From assembly GCA_014204435.1 (NCBI GenBank), contig JACHLF010000001.1, positions 248,001 through 312,000 of the forward strand: a DNA stretch of 64,000 nucleotides, read 5' to 3'. Positions within the stretch are counted from its first letter, which is position 1; each line of letters starts with the position of its first letter. Shown here one piece after another: positions 27,709 to 36,785 of this stretch. The translations under genes were made by a program, and so were the position numbers. The DNA is from Mycobacteroides chelonae (GTDB taxonomy: Bacteria; Actinomycetota; Actinomycetes; Mycobacteriales; Mycobacteriaceae). The notes under the pieces were generated by a model. That model saw only the letters and a program-made list of their open reading frames with translations. It ran no database searches and was not told the DNA's origin.

Positions 27709-28610
27709 GAGTGCGTGCTTTCTGTTGCGGTAACTGGCAATAGCGGATAGCGGAGGCCAGTGAGATCCTCGGACAGCGCCCAGAGTCGTTGTGCTTGTTC
27801 CTGGTTGCGGGAGAGCCCGTTTGAGAGGGAGCGGACAACGCGCTTGCCTCGGTATCCGAACCGCGGACCGTAGAAGTCGCCTCCGCGCACCCCATCGCCG
27901 AAACCGGCGTGTGCGATGGGCGCCATTCCTTGAGCCAATGTGCCGCCGAGCGCGGTGACTAGAGGTTTGAGCCGCTGGAGGAGGGCGAGTGAACTGTGAT
28001 CGTACAAGCCGGTCGAGACTACCCCTGGATGCGCGGCGACCGAGATGACGGGTGAGGCGCTGGATTGCAATCGACGGTTCAGTTCCCGGGCGAACATCAA
28101 GTTGGCAGCCTTGGAGTTGGCGTAGGCGACCACCCGCCGGTATGGGTGGTGGCGCAGGAGTGGGTCGGCCATGCTGCTGCGGGTGGCACCTAGATGTGCC
28201 AGGCTTGACACCGTCACCACCCGGGCGCGAATGCGTTCCAGGAGTAGGCCGGTTAGTACGAAGTGCCCCAGATGATTTGTTCCAAAGGTGCTTTCGAAAC
28301 CGTCTGCGGTGACACCGTGCGGCACATTCATGATGCCTGCGTTGTTGATGAGCACGTCAATGGGCTCGGTGACGCGCTCGGCGAATGCTCGCACCGAGGC
28401 CAGGTTCGAGAGGTCGAGCCGCTCGACGACGGTGTTGCCGCCGATCTCATCGGCAACGGTCTGGGCGGTGGTGACGTTGCGACAGGCCAGGATCACTCGT
28501 GCGTTGCCGGCTGCGGCCACCCCGGCAATCTGTGCGCCGAGCCCTCCGTTGGCTCCGGTGATGACGACAGTCTGCCCGCTCAGATCGGGTGTCGGGGTCA
28601 TGTTGGTCAT
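27705..28610 (-). CDS. Short-chain dehydrogenase/reductase (SDR) 2, retinol/protochlorophyllide-reductase type
   Basis: A 301-residue SDR with TGANGGLG for cofactor binding, NNAGIMN, a FGTNHLGHFVLT block and the catalytic YANSKAAN. The NHLGHF signature places it with the retinol-dehydrogenase/protochlorophyllide-reductase-like branch, whose members often act on isoprenoid or other lipophilic alcohols. The ATG follows GAAGGAAAG. It is the middle member of three tandem SDR genes, 59 bp after the first. Confidence 0.92.
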   Translation of the reverse strand: MTNMTPTPDLSGQTVVITGANGGLGAQIAGVAAAGNARVILACRNVTTAQTVADEIGGNTVVERLDLSNLASVRAFAERVTEPIDVLINNAGIMNVPHGVTADGFESTFGTNHLGHFVLTGLLLERIRARVVTVSSLAHLGATRSSMADPLLRHHPYRRVVAYANSKAANLMFARELNRRLQSSASPVISVAAHPGVVSTGLYDHSSLALLQRLKPLVTALGGTLAQGMAPIAHAGFGDGVRGGDFYGPRFGYRGKRVVRSLSNGLSRNQEQAQRLWALSEDLTGLRYPLLPVTATESTHS

Positions 28611-28669
28611 GATCTTTCCTTCAAGGGATTCAAGGGATTTGGTGGCGTCTGCGGTAGAGAGCCGCGAAT

Positions 28670-29539
28670 CTAGGTCCCGCGTACCATCGCCTGTGCCAGC
28701 GCGACCTCTGGCATCAATGCCGTGACGAGGCCGAGGCCTCGGGCAAGGCGCGGTGAGATTTGTGAGGGGCGTTCACGTACGGCATGCACGATCCATTCGG
28801 CTGCTTCGGTCGCTGAAAGCGAAGGCCGATTGGCATATTTCGCAGTGGGCGCGGCCATGGGTGTTTGGACGAGTGGGTAATACAGGGTGGTGACGTGGAT
28901 GTTCTCCCGACCCAGCTCCGCCGACAGGGTTCTGCCGAACACACCGAGCGCTCGTTTTGAGGCGGCGTACGCGGAGTATCTGGGAGCCAGCCCGACCAGC
29001 GCGGCGGTGGTGGACACATTGACGATGTGGCCAGATCCGCGCCTGCGCATGCCCGGCAGGAATCCCAGGGTCAGGTGCACGGGTCCGAAGTAGTTGAGCG
29101 CCATCGTGCGTTCGTAGTCGTGAAAGCGGTGCACGGCGTCGCCGATGTTGCGGCGTATCGATCGGGCGGCGTTGTTGACAAGTACGTCGGGTGTTCCGTG
29201 CTCGCCAATGACCTGTGCGATGAGATTTTCACGCTCGTCAGAGTCAGATAGGTCGGCGGTATACCAGTGGGAGACCCCTCCGGTGCTTGCGATCTTCTCC
29301 TGCAGGGCTTCAAGCTCCGTCCGGCGGCGAGCAACCATGATAACTTCGGCTCCTCGATCGGCGAGAAGTTGTGCCGCACTCTCGCCGATTCCCGAGGACG
29401 CCCCGGTAACCATGACCTTCAACATCGGCAGCGAGACTTCGTTGCGTCTATTGGACCGGGGTCTTGACATGGCGTGGCGAGCCAGGCGGTTGAACAAGGG
29501 TGTCGGTGATGAGACGACTCTCTGTGTCATCGGCATCAT
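28670..29539 (-). CDS. Short-chain dehydrogenase/reductase (SDR) 3, head of the operon
   Basis: A 289-residue SDR preceded by a ~38-residue N-terminal extension. TGASSGIG, NNAARS (in place of NNAG) and the catalytic YAASKRAL are present. The ATG at 29539 follows AAGGTTAG. The gene is divergent from the NUDIX-UbiA operon across a ~170-bp AT-rich region, where the promoter and possible operator (TCTCGCAATGTGAGA) lie. The three SDRs and the DUF2834-like gene form one probable transcript. Confidence 0.91.
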   Translation of the reverse strand: MMPMTQRVVSSPTPLFNRLARHAMSRPRSNRRNEVSLPMLKVMVTGASSGIGESAAQLLADRGAEVIMVARRRTELEALQEKIASTGGVSHWYTADLSDSDERENLIAQVIGEHGTPDVLVNNAARSIRRNIGDAVHRFHDYERTMALNYFGPVHLTLGFLPGMRRRGSGHIVNVSTTAALVGLAPRYSAYAASKRALGVFGRTLSAELGRENIHVTTLYYPLVQTPMAAPTAKYANRPSLSATEAAEWIVHAVRERPSQISPRLARGLGLVTALMPEVALAQAMVRGT

Positions 29540-29707
29540 CTAACCTTGCCATACAGTGTTGAGATAATTCAATCAAAATGTCTCGCAATGTGAGATATGT
29601 CCTGTTGATTGTCAGACTTGACGAGACAATATGTTATAACAATCTGACCAGTAAGGCGTCGCGCCCATGGGCCCGCCCGCAGTTTGAGTGAGGGGCGAAG
29701 GCCGGAG

Positions 29708-30439
29708 ATGTCGGAGATTGTCGTGTGCTCGGACTCAGTTCCGCTCTGGTTGCGGGGGCTGGCGATGAATGCAGAGCACGCGTCAGATCAGCTGCGCTAC
29801 CCGTGCACCGGATTGTGGCGACGATGGGCGCGCCGCCATGCGGCAGTTCTGATCCTGTTGAGCGGCACAGCACACCCGGTGCGGCTTGGTCTGCCCGATG
29901 ACGCAAGCGTGCTGTTGGTGCGTCGCGCCGAGACGCTCAGGCGTGGTCCACGAGAGATCGCGTTCCCCGGTGGATTCGCCGAGCCTGGCGATCGCTCTCC
30001 AGTCGCCACGGCCCTGCGCGAGGCGCGCGAGGAAGTGGGCTTGGATCCGGTTGCTGTGCAGCCCATTGCGGTCCTCGACAGCAGCGCGCTGATGCCTTTT
30101 CCCTATCTCGTGACACCAGTGATTGCGAACTGGTCGGCGGTGACTCCCACTAAGGCTGTCGATCCCGGCGAGACGGCCGAGGTGCTGCACGTGCCACTGG
30201 CGCGGCTCATCGACCCGACCAACCGCACTGCCATTCGATGGCGGGGATTGGGCTCGCGGTGGGCTGTGCCGGTGTTCGAGGTCGACGAGGTGGTGATCTG
30301 GGGGTTCACCGCATGGGTGTTCTCGGCGGTTATCCGGGCTGCGGGTTGGGAGGAACCGTGGGAGGCAGACGGCAGCCTCGACATCTGGCCTGGGCGTTTC
30401 TCTGTTCTGCGCCAAAGGCTTCACGGTGCCAGCCGGTGA
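29708..30439 (+). CDS. NUDIX hydrolase, CoA-pyrophosphatase-like
   Basis: A 243-residue NUDIX protein. The NUDIX box is complete: GGFAEPGD, then a TALREAREEVGL helix, giving the G-x5-E-x7-REUxEExGU pattern. The preceding RRAETLRRGPREIAFPGG resembles the CoA diphosphatase (NudL/NUDT7) signature. It should hydrolyse a nucleoside diphosphate linked to another group, perhaps CoA or a prenyl-like substrate. A GTG at 29684 is an alternative start. The stop overlaps the GTG of the prenyltransferase gene. Confidence 0.85.
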   Translation: MSEIVVCSDSVPLWLRGLAMNAEHASDQLRYPCTGLWRRWARRHAAVLILLSGTAHPVRLGLPDDASVLLVRRAETLRRGPREIAFPGGFAEPGDRSPVATALREAREEVGLDPVAVQPIAVLDSSALMPFPYLVTPVIANWSAVTPTKAVDPGETAEVLHVPLARLIDPTNRTAIRWRGLGSRWAVPVFEVDEVVIWGFTAWVFSAVIRAAGWEEPWEADGSLDIWPGRFSVLRQRLHGASR

Positions 30440-31350
30440 CCTACAGAAAAGGGTTTCGTACCCAAACTCTGGGCGAAGTACTCGCAGGTGTCGTGCGGGC
30501 CATGCGCCCCCGACAGTGGGTCAAGAACGTTCTCGTGGTCGCCGCGCCGCTGGCAACACTGGGCGGCACCGCCCGTTACGACTACCTCAGGGTCTGCAGC
30601 ACAGCTGCCGTGGCGTTTGTAGTGTTCAGCCTGGCGGCGTCGGCGATCTATCTGATCAACGATGCTCTGGACGTCGAGGCAGACCGCGCGCATCCCGTCA
30701 AGCGATTCCGGCCAATCGCGGCCGGAGTGGTTACGCCAACTGTTGCCTGCGCGGTGGCGGTTGTGCTCGTCGCTGTGTCGTTCAGTATGGCCGTAGCAGT
30801 CGCGCCGGCCCTGGCTGTAGTGGTGAGTATGTACCTCGTAGTTCAGCTGGCATATTATCTTGGATTGAAACATCAAGTGGTGCTTGATATCTGTATCGTA
30901 TCGTCGGCGTATCTACTGCGCGCTATCGCGGGAGGCGTGGCGACCGGCATCCCGCTGTCACAGTGGTTTCTGTTGGTCATGGCGTTCGCATCTATGTTCA
31001 TGGTGGCTGGAAAGCGATATGCCGAATTGCAACTCGCTGAACGCACTGGCACAAAGATTCGCCGCGCTCTGGAGCATTACACCCCGACATATCTTCGGTT
31101 CGTGTGGACCGTGTCTGCGGGCGCAGTGGTGGTGTTCTACGGGCTTTGGGCGCTCGAGAGAGACGGACATGCTGGACGGTGGTTCGCGGTGTCTATGATT
31201 CCCGTCACTTTGGCGATTTTCCGCTACGCCGTGGATGTCGATGCGGGAGTGGCCGGTGAACCAGAGGAGATCGTGCTCGGTGATCGCGTCCTGCAGGTGC
31301 TAGGGGCTGTGTGGATCACTATCGTGGCGGTCGCGATTGTTCTGGCCTGA
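30436..31350 (+). CDS. UbiA family prenyltransferase, decaprenyl-phosphate phosphoribosyltransferase-like
   Basis: A 304-residue polytopic membrane protein with about eight or nine hydrophobic helices. The first aspartate-rich motif is NDALDVEADRAHPVKRFRP, close to the motif of Rv3806c (DPPR synthase), rather than to MenA or ubiquinone UbiA enzymes. The early MRPRQWVKN block is also typical of that group. Mycobacteria have a core DPPR synthase in the arabinogalactan locus, so this is likely an accessory paralogue with a different substrate. Four-base overlaps link it to the NUDIX and metallohydrolase genes. Confidence 0.86.
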   Translation: MTYRKGFRTQTLGEVLAGVVRAMRPRQWVKNVLVVAAPLATLGGTARYDYLRVCSTAAVAFVVFSLAASAIYLINDALDVEADRAHPVKRFRPIAAGVVTPTVACAVAVVLVAVSFSMAVAVAPALAVVVSMYLVVQLAYYLGLKHQVVLDICIVSSAYLLRAIAGGVATGIPLSQWFLLVMAFASMFMVAGKRYAELQLAERTGTKIRRALEHYTPTYLRFVWTVSAGAVVVFYGLWALERDGHAGRWFAVSMIPVTLAIFRYAVDVDAGVAGEPEEIVLGDRVLQVLGAVWITIVAVAIVLA

Positions 31351-32157
31351 TGACCGAGTTCCTGGTATACGAGATGTTTCGCCCGGTTTCTGCTTGGGCC
31401 GGAGTCGTCCTGTGCCGCAATCCGGGAGTGATGCGGATGGCGGGAACTAACAGTTGGATACTGCGGGCTCCCGGTCGAACCGACTGTGTGGTCGTCGACC
31501 CTGGCCCTCGATGGCGCCGACGTCATCTCAGAGTCTTGGCCGCCCAGGGGGAAATTGCTCTGGTGCTGCTCACCCATCACCATTCTGATCATGCCGGTGC
31601 GGCGACCGCCCTTCATAAGCTTTCCCGTGCTCCCGTACGCGCATGGCATTCTCGCGAATGTCGCGGAGCCGATCCGTTGTCCGAGGGTGAGGTCATCGAG
31701 TCCGCGGGTTTTCGTATTACCGTCATGTATACGCCTGGACATACTTCGGACTCAGTGAGTTTCGTTGTGCACCATGGCAGCGAGGGTGCGGTTATCACCG
31801 GCGATAGCGTTCTGGGCCTGGGGAGCACCGTGCTTGCTCCGTTGCCGGAGCGTTGCGCGCGCGTACCTGGACTCGTTGCACGATCTCGTTGGTCTGGGAA
31901 GCGGATACACCCTTCTCCCGGGCCATGGTCCGGAGCATCGTGACGCGCTGCCATTCTTCACATCGTGCAGACTGCACCGTTACGAACAGATCGCGCGGGT
32001 GCGCGATGTGTTGATCGAGCGGGGGACTCGTCGGTCGGAGACTCCACCACTGACTATCTTGCCGAAAGTCTACGCCGATACCGATGTAAAGCTTTGGCCT
32101 GCAGCGTATCTCAGCCTGAGGGCGCAGCTGAGTTATCTAAGTGAACAGGGATGGTGA
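31350..32157 (+). pseudogene. Metallo-beta-lactamase-fold hydrolase, frameshifted
   Basis: The first ~165 codons from ATG 31350 encode a clear MBL fold: GTNSWIL, the metal motif THHHSDHAG, YTPGHTSDS and GDSVLGLGST. The homology then leaves this frame near 31845-31860. It resumes one base along, with RAYLDSLHDLVG and the C-terminal metal histidine in LLPGHGPEH, to a stop at 32157. One extra base (or two missing) in CCGGAGCGTTGCGCGCGC explains the break. As given the gene is disrupted; it could be real or an assembly error. It is the third gene of the NUDIX-UbiA operon. Confidence 0.75.
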
Positions 32158-32161
32158 GGCG

Positions 32162-32779
32162 CTAAGGAGTGTTCCCCTTCAGAATCTCCCCGAGAAGCCG
32201 GGCGATCTGCTCCTCGGCCACGATCGCATTGAGTCCCAGCTCGGAGAGCTTCCGCGAGACGTCGGTGTGGCCGGAGAGGATGGCCAGCAGTAGATGCTCG
32301 GTCCCGATGTAGTTGTGGCCCAGCCGAAGTGCGGTGTGCAGCGTGGCTTCGAGGGCCTCTTGTGCGTCGCCGTCGAATTCCGCCGTGGGCAACGTGGGGG
32401 CGACGGCGTCGTAGTCGGGTGCTGTTGGCTCGGGGATTCCGAGAGCCTCTATCGTGATGCCGGCCTGCGTAACGATGAGTGCAGCAAGACCTTTGGGATC
32501 GCTGATGATGCCGGCGAACGCCGCCGCGGCGACGACGGCGCGTCGGGCCCGGTCGGTGAAGAGGGAGAACATCCGCACCGACGGCACGAAGCGCTTCTGC
32601 GCGGCTTGTTTGGAGACGCCCATGCTGGAACCGATCTCACTCCAGCAGGCACCGGAACGCCGGGCCTGGTCCACAAAGTGCCCGATCAGCGCGTCGGCGT
32701 GATCGGACAGGCGTCTGGCCAGCAGCATCGCGTCCGAGAAGTGGTCCAGGGCCGTGCCGTTGGGACGCATCCCGCGCAC
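32162..32779 (-). CDS. Clp N-terminal-repeat protein with helix-turn-helix (putative autoregulator)
   Basis: A ~205-residue protein with a DNA-binding N-terminus, where WSEIGSSMGVSKQAAQKRF is a textbook helix-turn-helix (residues ~46-65). The C-terminal Clp_N repeats include ALRLGHNYIGTEHLLLAIL. Clp_N domains normally bind adaptors or substrates in ClpA/ClpC; here no ATPase is attached. In-frame coding-like sequence (FSISLDNLIESV) continues upstream of the GTG at 32779 but lacks a standard start codon, so the true N-terminus is uncertain. Two inverted repeats just upstream may be its operators. Confidence 0.8.
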   Translation of the reverse strand: MRGMRPNGTALDHFSDAMLLARRLSDHADALIGHFVDQARRSGACWSEIGSSMGVSKQAAQKRFVPSVRMFSLFTDRARRAVVAAAAFAGIISDPKGLAALIVTQAGITIEALGIPEPTAPDYDAVAPTLPTAEFDGDAQEALEATLHTALRLGHNYIGTEHLLLAILSGHTDVSRKLSELGLNAIVAEEQIARLLGEILKGNTP

Positions 32780-32823
32780 GGATTCGATCAGGTTGTCAAG
32801 GGAGATGGAGAACTCGGGTATGC

Positions 32824-32867
32824 GTCAACTCTAGGTTGACGATCCGGCGTATCAACCAAAAGTTGAC
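32824..32867. promoter_or_regulatory. Tandem GTCAAC-N5-GTTGAC operators
   Basis: GTCAAC-TCTAG-GTTGAC at 32824-32840 is a perfect inverted repeat. A second copy, ATCAAC-CAAAA-GTTGAC, spans 32851-32867 (one mismatch), with its centre 27 bp away. A further GTTGAC half-site follows at 32870-32875. They lie in the gap before the Clp_N/HTH gene (minus), so autoregulation is the simplest reading; this is inference. Confidence 0.6.
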
Positions 32868-32879
32868 CAGTTGACGGTT

Positions 32880-33212
32880 CTAGTTGCGGCGCAGGCGTGA
32901 TCGGAACCGCCTGCGAGCCGCGTGTATGGCACCGACCGAGCGACCCAAATGCCTAGCGACCTGCGCGGCGGTTGACGAGGTATCGAGCGCTGTGTCGATC
33001 TCTTCCGTAGTCCACGGCTTCTGCCAGTTCAGCGGATGATCCGAGGCGTCTGCGAAGTAGCGCTGTGTGCGTCGGGTGGCCCGCTGGTTGATGGACTCCC
33101 ACCGGGCACGTTCCGAGTCGCCGATGCGCTGCAGCCGCTGCGATTCTGCCGAGGAGCAGCCTGTGCACCGGCAACCCGATTGAAATCCTGCGACACCGTG
33201 AACCGTCAGCAT
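32880..33212 (-). CDS. Small HTH protein with HG-GCxC-x2-C motif
   Basis: A 110-residue basic protein starting at ATG 33212 after AAGGAGAGCAC. The N-terminus carries HGVAGFQSGCRCTGC, an HG...GCxCxxC pattern seen in phage-type proteins and likely metal binding. The C-terminus has PWTTEEIDTALDTSS and ARHLGRSVGAIHAARRR, a helix-turn-helix with W-T-x-E and L-G-R landmarks. The same two elements recur in the larger protein at 58620-59426. No named family is recognised; DNA binding is inferred. Confidence 0.7.
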   Translation of the reverse strand: MLTVHGVAGFQSGCRCTGCSSAESQRLQRIGDSERARWESINQRATRRTQRYFADASDHPLNWQKPWTTEEIDTALDTSSTAAQVARHLGRSVGAIHAARRRFRSRLRRN

Positions 33213-33333
33213 GTGCTCTCCTTTGCGTACTCGCCGATCAGGGCAGATTTGCATCCGGTCGGGGTGCGGTTCTAGAACCCAAAGTCACATTCGGCGGCGA
33301 GGACACCGGCGAGGGCGTGCGACGATCGCTGGT

Positions 33334-34302
33334 GTGGAACTGCCCGCGATGGACGATGTGCTCGACCGGCTGCATGTTGTCGCCTTGCCCATGCGGGTGC
33401 GATTTCGCGGCATCACCGTCCGTGAAGTAGTGCTGATCGACGGCCCGGCAGGGTGGGGTGAGTTCGGTGCCTTCCCCGAGTACCAGCCGCCCGAGGCATC
33501 TGCCTGGTTGGCTGCCGCCATCGAGGCCGCCTACACGGAGCTGCCCGCCCCGATACGCACGCGGATCCCGGTCAACGCGACGGTGCCCGCGGTCGCGGTC
33601 GCGGACGTTCCCGGAGTGCTGGCCCGCTTCCCAGGGGCACGGACCGCCAAGGTCAAGGTGGCCGAACCGGGGCAGGCGCTCGATGAGGACATCGCGCGCG
33701 TGGAAGCGGTACGCGCGCAGATCCCCACCGTGCGCGTCGATGCCAACGGAGGCTGGACTGTCGCGCAGGCGATTCGGGCACTGACCGCTTTGACCCGCGA
33801 CGGCGCCCTGGAGTACGCCGAACAGCCCTGTGCCACCGTGGAGGAACTGGCGCAGCTGCGCCGTCGGCTTCCTGACGTGCCGATCGCCGCAGACGAAAGT
33901 ATCAGGCGCGCAAGTGATCCGCTGCGTGTCGCGCAGGCACGGGCGGCCGATATCGCGGTGCTCAAGGTCGCGCCCCTGGGTGGTGTGCGGGCGCTGCTGG
34001 ATATCGCCGAGCGCATCGGGATGCCCGTGGTGGTCTCCAGCGCACTGGACAGTGCGGTGGGCATAGGAATCGGCTTGCGCGCGGCGGCAGCGCTTCCGGG
34101 GTTGGAGCATGCCTGCGGTTTGGGGACCGGCGGCTTCTTCGTCGAGGACATCGCCCAGACTTCGTCTCCCGTCGACGGCTACCTCCCGGTGGCATCGTTC
34201 GCGCCCGATCCGGCTCGGCTCACTGCGCTCGCTGCGCCCGCTGACAGGCGCGATTGGTGGCGACGCCGAGTGGCCGACTGCTACTCGCGGCTGAACCGGT
34301 AG
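33334..34302 (+). CDS. menC: o-Succinylbenzoate synthase
   Basis: A 322-residue enolase-superfamily enzyme that dehydrates SHCHC to o-succinylbenzoate in menaquinone synthesis. The family lysine pair is in TAKVKVAEPG, metal ligands in RVDANGGW, EYAEQP and IAADES, and the opposite lysine in VLKVAPLGG. It reads closely like M. tuberculosis MenC (Rv0553), including PMRVRFRGIT near the N-terminus. A GTG at 33334 is used; ATG at 33349 is possible. It begins the conserved menaquinone block. Confidence 0.94.
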   Translation: MELPAMDDVLDRLHVVALPMRVRFRGITVREVVLIDGPAGWGEFGAFPEYQPPEASAWLAAAIEAAYTELPAPIRTRIPVNATVPAVAVADVPGVLARFPGARTAKVKVAEPGQALDEDIARVEAVRAQIPTVRVDANGGWTVAQAIRALTALTRDGALEYAEQPCATVEELAQLRRRLPDVPIAADESIRRASDPLRVAQARAADIAVLKVAPLGGVRALLDIAERIGMPVVVSSALDSAVGIGIGLRAAAALPGLEHACGLGTGGFFVEDIAQTSSPVDGYLPVASFAPDPARLTALAAPADRRDWWRRRVADCYSRLNR

Positions 34303-34313
34303 GTTCAGTCAAC

Positions 34314-35150
34314 GTGCCTCTCGCGAACATCAACGGCATCCAGATCAGTTACGACGAGCGTGGGCCCCTGGCGCTCGGTGCCTCGGGTGATCCCGTCGTC
34401 TTCATCTCCGGGCGCGGTGGCGCGGGGCGCAGTTGGCACCTGCATCAGGTGCCCGCATTCCGCGCTGCGGGGTATCGCACCATCACCTTCAACAACCGGG
34501 GGATACCGCCGACCAGCGAGTCGGCGGACGGATTCACGCTGCAAGATATGGTGGACGACACTGCGGCGCTCATCGAGGATCTCGGTGCTGCCCCTGCACG
34601 ATTGGTCGGATTCTCCATGGGGGCGCTCATCGCCCAGGAGCTCACGCTCACCCGTCCCGATCTGGTGACCGCCGCGGTGTTCATGGGTACCCGGGGCAGA
34701 GAGGACTCCACGCGGTCGTTCTTCCGCAAGGCCGAGCTCGAACTGTCCGCGTCGGGTGTCGCGGTGCCGCCGGCATATCAGGCGGCCATGCGCCTGCTGT
34801 TGAACTTCTCGCCCAAGACTCTCAACAACGATGCCGCGATCAAGGACTGGATCGACATGTTCACGCTGTGGCCCGAGCCGACCTCGGGTGGCATCGATCA
34901 CCAGCGCAGCGCGATACCCGCTCCCGACCGGCCCGGCGCCTACGCGCAGATCAGTGTTCCGTCGCTGGTCATCGGGTTCACCGACGATATGACCCTGCCG
35001 CCCTACCTGGGCAAGGAGGTGGCCGACGCGATCCCCGGCGGCAAGTACGTCGAGATCGCCGACGCGGGACATCTGGGCTTCATCGAGCGTCCCGACGAGG
35101 TCAACCGTGTGATCCTGGAGTTCTTTGCGAGCACCGCGCAGACGGTATGA
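34314..35150 (+). CDS. bpoC: Alpha/beta hydrolase (BpoC-like)
   Basis: A 278-residue alpha/beta hydrolase in the position of Rv0554 (BpoC) between menC and menD. The nucleophile elbow is GFSMGA, the acid is in GFTDDMTLP and the catalytic histidine in DAGHLGF; FISGRGG forms the oxyanion region. The family is annotated as non-haem peroxidase but is more generally a hydrolase. It starts 12 bases after the menC stop and runs into menD with a 12-base gap, so it belongs to the same operon. Confidence 0.88.
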   Translation: MPLANINGIQISYDERGPLALGASGDPVVFISGRGGAGRSWHLHQVPAFRAAGYRTITFNNRGIPPTSESADGFTLQDMVDDTAALIEDLGAAPARLVGFSMGALIAQELTLTRPDLVTAAVFMGTRGREDSTRSFFRKAELELSASGVAVPPAYQAAMRLLLNFSPKTLNNDAAIKDWIDMFTLWPEPTSGGIDHQRSAIPAPDRPGAYAQISVPSLVIGFTDDMTLPPYLGKEVADAIPGGKYVEIADAGHLGFIERPDEVNRVILEFFASTAQTV

Positions 35151-35162
35151 CACCCTGATGGC

Positions 35163-36785
35163 ATGAACCCGTCGACCGCACAGGCCCACGCCGTTGTCGA
35201 CGAGCTCATCCGCGGTGGTGTCCGCGATGTCGTGTTGTGCCCCGGGTCGCGCAATGCCCCGCTGGCCTTTGCGTTGCATGACGCCGATAAGGCCGAGCGG
35301 CTGCGTCTGCACGTACGCATCGATGAGCGCACCGCAGGGTTTCTGGCCGTCGGATTGGCCGCCGCCAGTGGCGCCCCGGTGCCGGTCGCGATGACCTCAG
35401 GGACCGCGGTGGCCAATCTGGGTCCGGCGGTGGTGGAGGCCAACTACGCGCGGGTGCCCCTGATCGTGCTGTCCGCCAATCGCCCTTACGAACTGCTCGG
35501 CACCGGCGCCAACCAGACCATGGAGCAGTTGGGCTACTTCGGCACCCAGGTACGCGCCGCCATCAGCATTGGCCTGGCAGAAGAGGGCTCGGAGAAGATC
35601 GAGGCCCAGAACCCGCATTGGCGGTCGGCGACCTGTCGAGTCTTGGCTGCTGCCAAGGGATCTCGCACCGCCAACGCCGGCCCCGTGCAGTTCGATATCC
35701 CGTTGCGGGAACCGTTGGTGCCCGATCGCGACGGCGGTCCGGTACCCGCCGGACGCCCCGGTGGGGTGCCGTGGACGTACACCCCGGACGTGACGTTCGA
35801 CGAGCCCGTAGAGATCGATCTGACTCCCGACACCGTGGTGATCGCGGGACACGGCGCGGTCGCCCATCCCAACCTGTCGGCCTTGCCGACTGTGTCTGAA
35901 CCGACCGCGCCGCAACCGGATAACCCGGTTCACCCGCTGGCGCTGACGCTGCTGCATCCCCAGCAGGTCATCATGCTGGGGCGGCCAACGTTGCACCGGC
36001 AGGTGTCCTCGTTGTTGTCAGACAGCCGGATTCCTGTGTACGCGTTGACCACAGGGCCGCGTTGGCCCGATGTGTCGGGGAACTCGCAGGCAACCGGGAC
36101 CCGGGCCGTCACCTCCGGAAACCCCGATCCCGGGTGGCTGCTCCGGTGCGCGCACGCGCACAGGAAGGCTCTAGATGCGGTGCGCGGGCAGCTGAGTTCG
36201 CATCCGCTCACCACGGGTCTGCATGTGGCGGAACGGGTCTGCGGGTCATTGCGCGACGGTGATCAGTTGGTGCTCGGTGCGTCCAACCCGGTCCGCGACG
36301 CCTCGCTGGTGCCCTGGGGCGCCAAAGATGTTCGCGTGCGCTCCAATCGGGGGGTGGCCGGTATCGACGGCACGGTGTCGACCGCGATCGGCGCGGCGTT
36401 GGCGCACAAGGGCGGTCGCACGGTGGCCCTGATTGGCGACCTGACCTTCGTACATGACAGTTCGGGCCTGCTGATCGGCCCGACCGAGCCGCGGCCCGAG
36501 AACCTGACCATCGTGGTCTCAAATGACAACGGCGGAGGCATCTTCGAGCTGCTGGAGCAGGGCGATCCGCGGTTCCACGACGTTTCCTCGCGCATCTTCG
36601 GCACCCCCCATGACGTCGACATCGCGGCGCTGTGCCGGGCGTACCACGTGGATTCACACTCCATTTCGGTCGAGGAGCTCGGCGCCGCCTTGGACGAATC
36701 GGCCAGCGGCATCAGGGTTCTGGAGGTCAAGGCCGACCGCTCGACGCTGCGCGAGCTGCATGCCGCGATCCGGGCGGCTCTGTGA
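35163..36785 (+). CDS. menD: SEPHCHC synthase (MenD)
   Basis: A 540-residue thiamine-diphosphate enzyme joining 2-oxoglutarate to isochorismate, the first committed step of menaquinone synthesis. Visible motifs are CPGSRNAP near the N-terminus, DERTAGF with the ThDP-activating glutamate, TSGTAVANL, and the cofactor region IGDLTFVHD ... NDNGGGIF. Length and motifs fit mycobacterial MenD (Rv0555). The last bases overlap the GTG of the downstream DUF3592 gene. Confidence 0.96.
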   Translation: MNPSTAQAHAVVDELIRGGVRDVVLCPGSRNAPLAFALHDADKAERLRLHVRIDERTAGFLAVGLAAASGAPVPVAMTSGTAVANLGPAVVEANYARVPLIVLSANRPYELLGTGANQTMEQLGYFGTQVRAAISIGLAEEGSEKIEAQNPHWRSATCRVLAAAKGSRTANAGPVQFDIPLREPLVPDRDGGPVPAGRPGGVPWTYTPDVTFDEPVEIDLTPDTVVIAGHGAVAHPNLSALPTVSEPTAPQPDNPVHPLALTLLHPQQVIMLGRPTLHRQVSSLLSDSRIPVYALTTGPRWPDVSGNSQATGTRAVTSGNPDPGWLLRCAHAHRKALDAVRGQLSSHPLTTGLHVAERVCGSLRDGDQLVLGASNPVRDASLVPWGAKDVRVRSNRGVAGIDGTVSTAIGAALAHKGGRTVALIGDLTFVHDSSGLLIGPTEPRPENLTIVVSNDNGGGIFELLEQGDPRFHDVSSRIFGTPHDVDIAALCRAYHVDSHSISVEELGAALDESASGIRVLEVKADRSTLRELHAAIRAAL

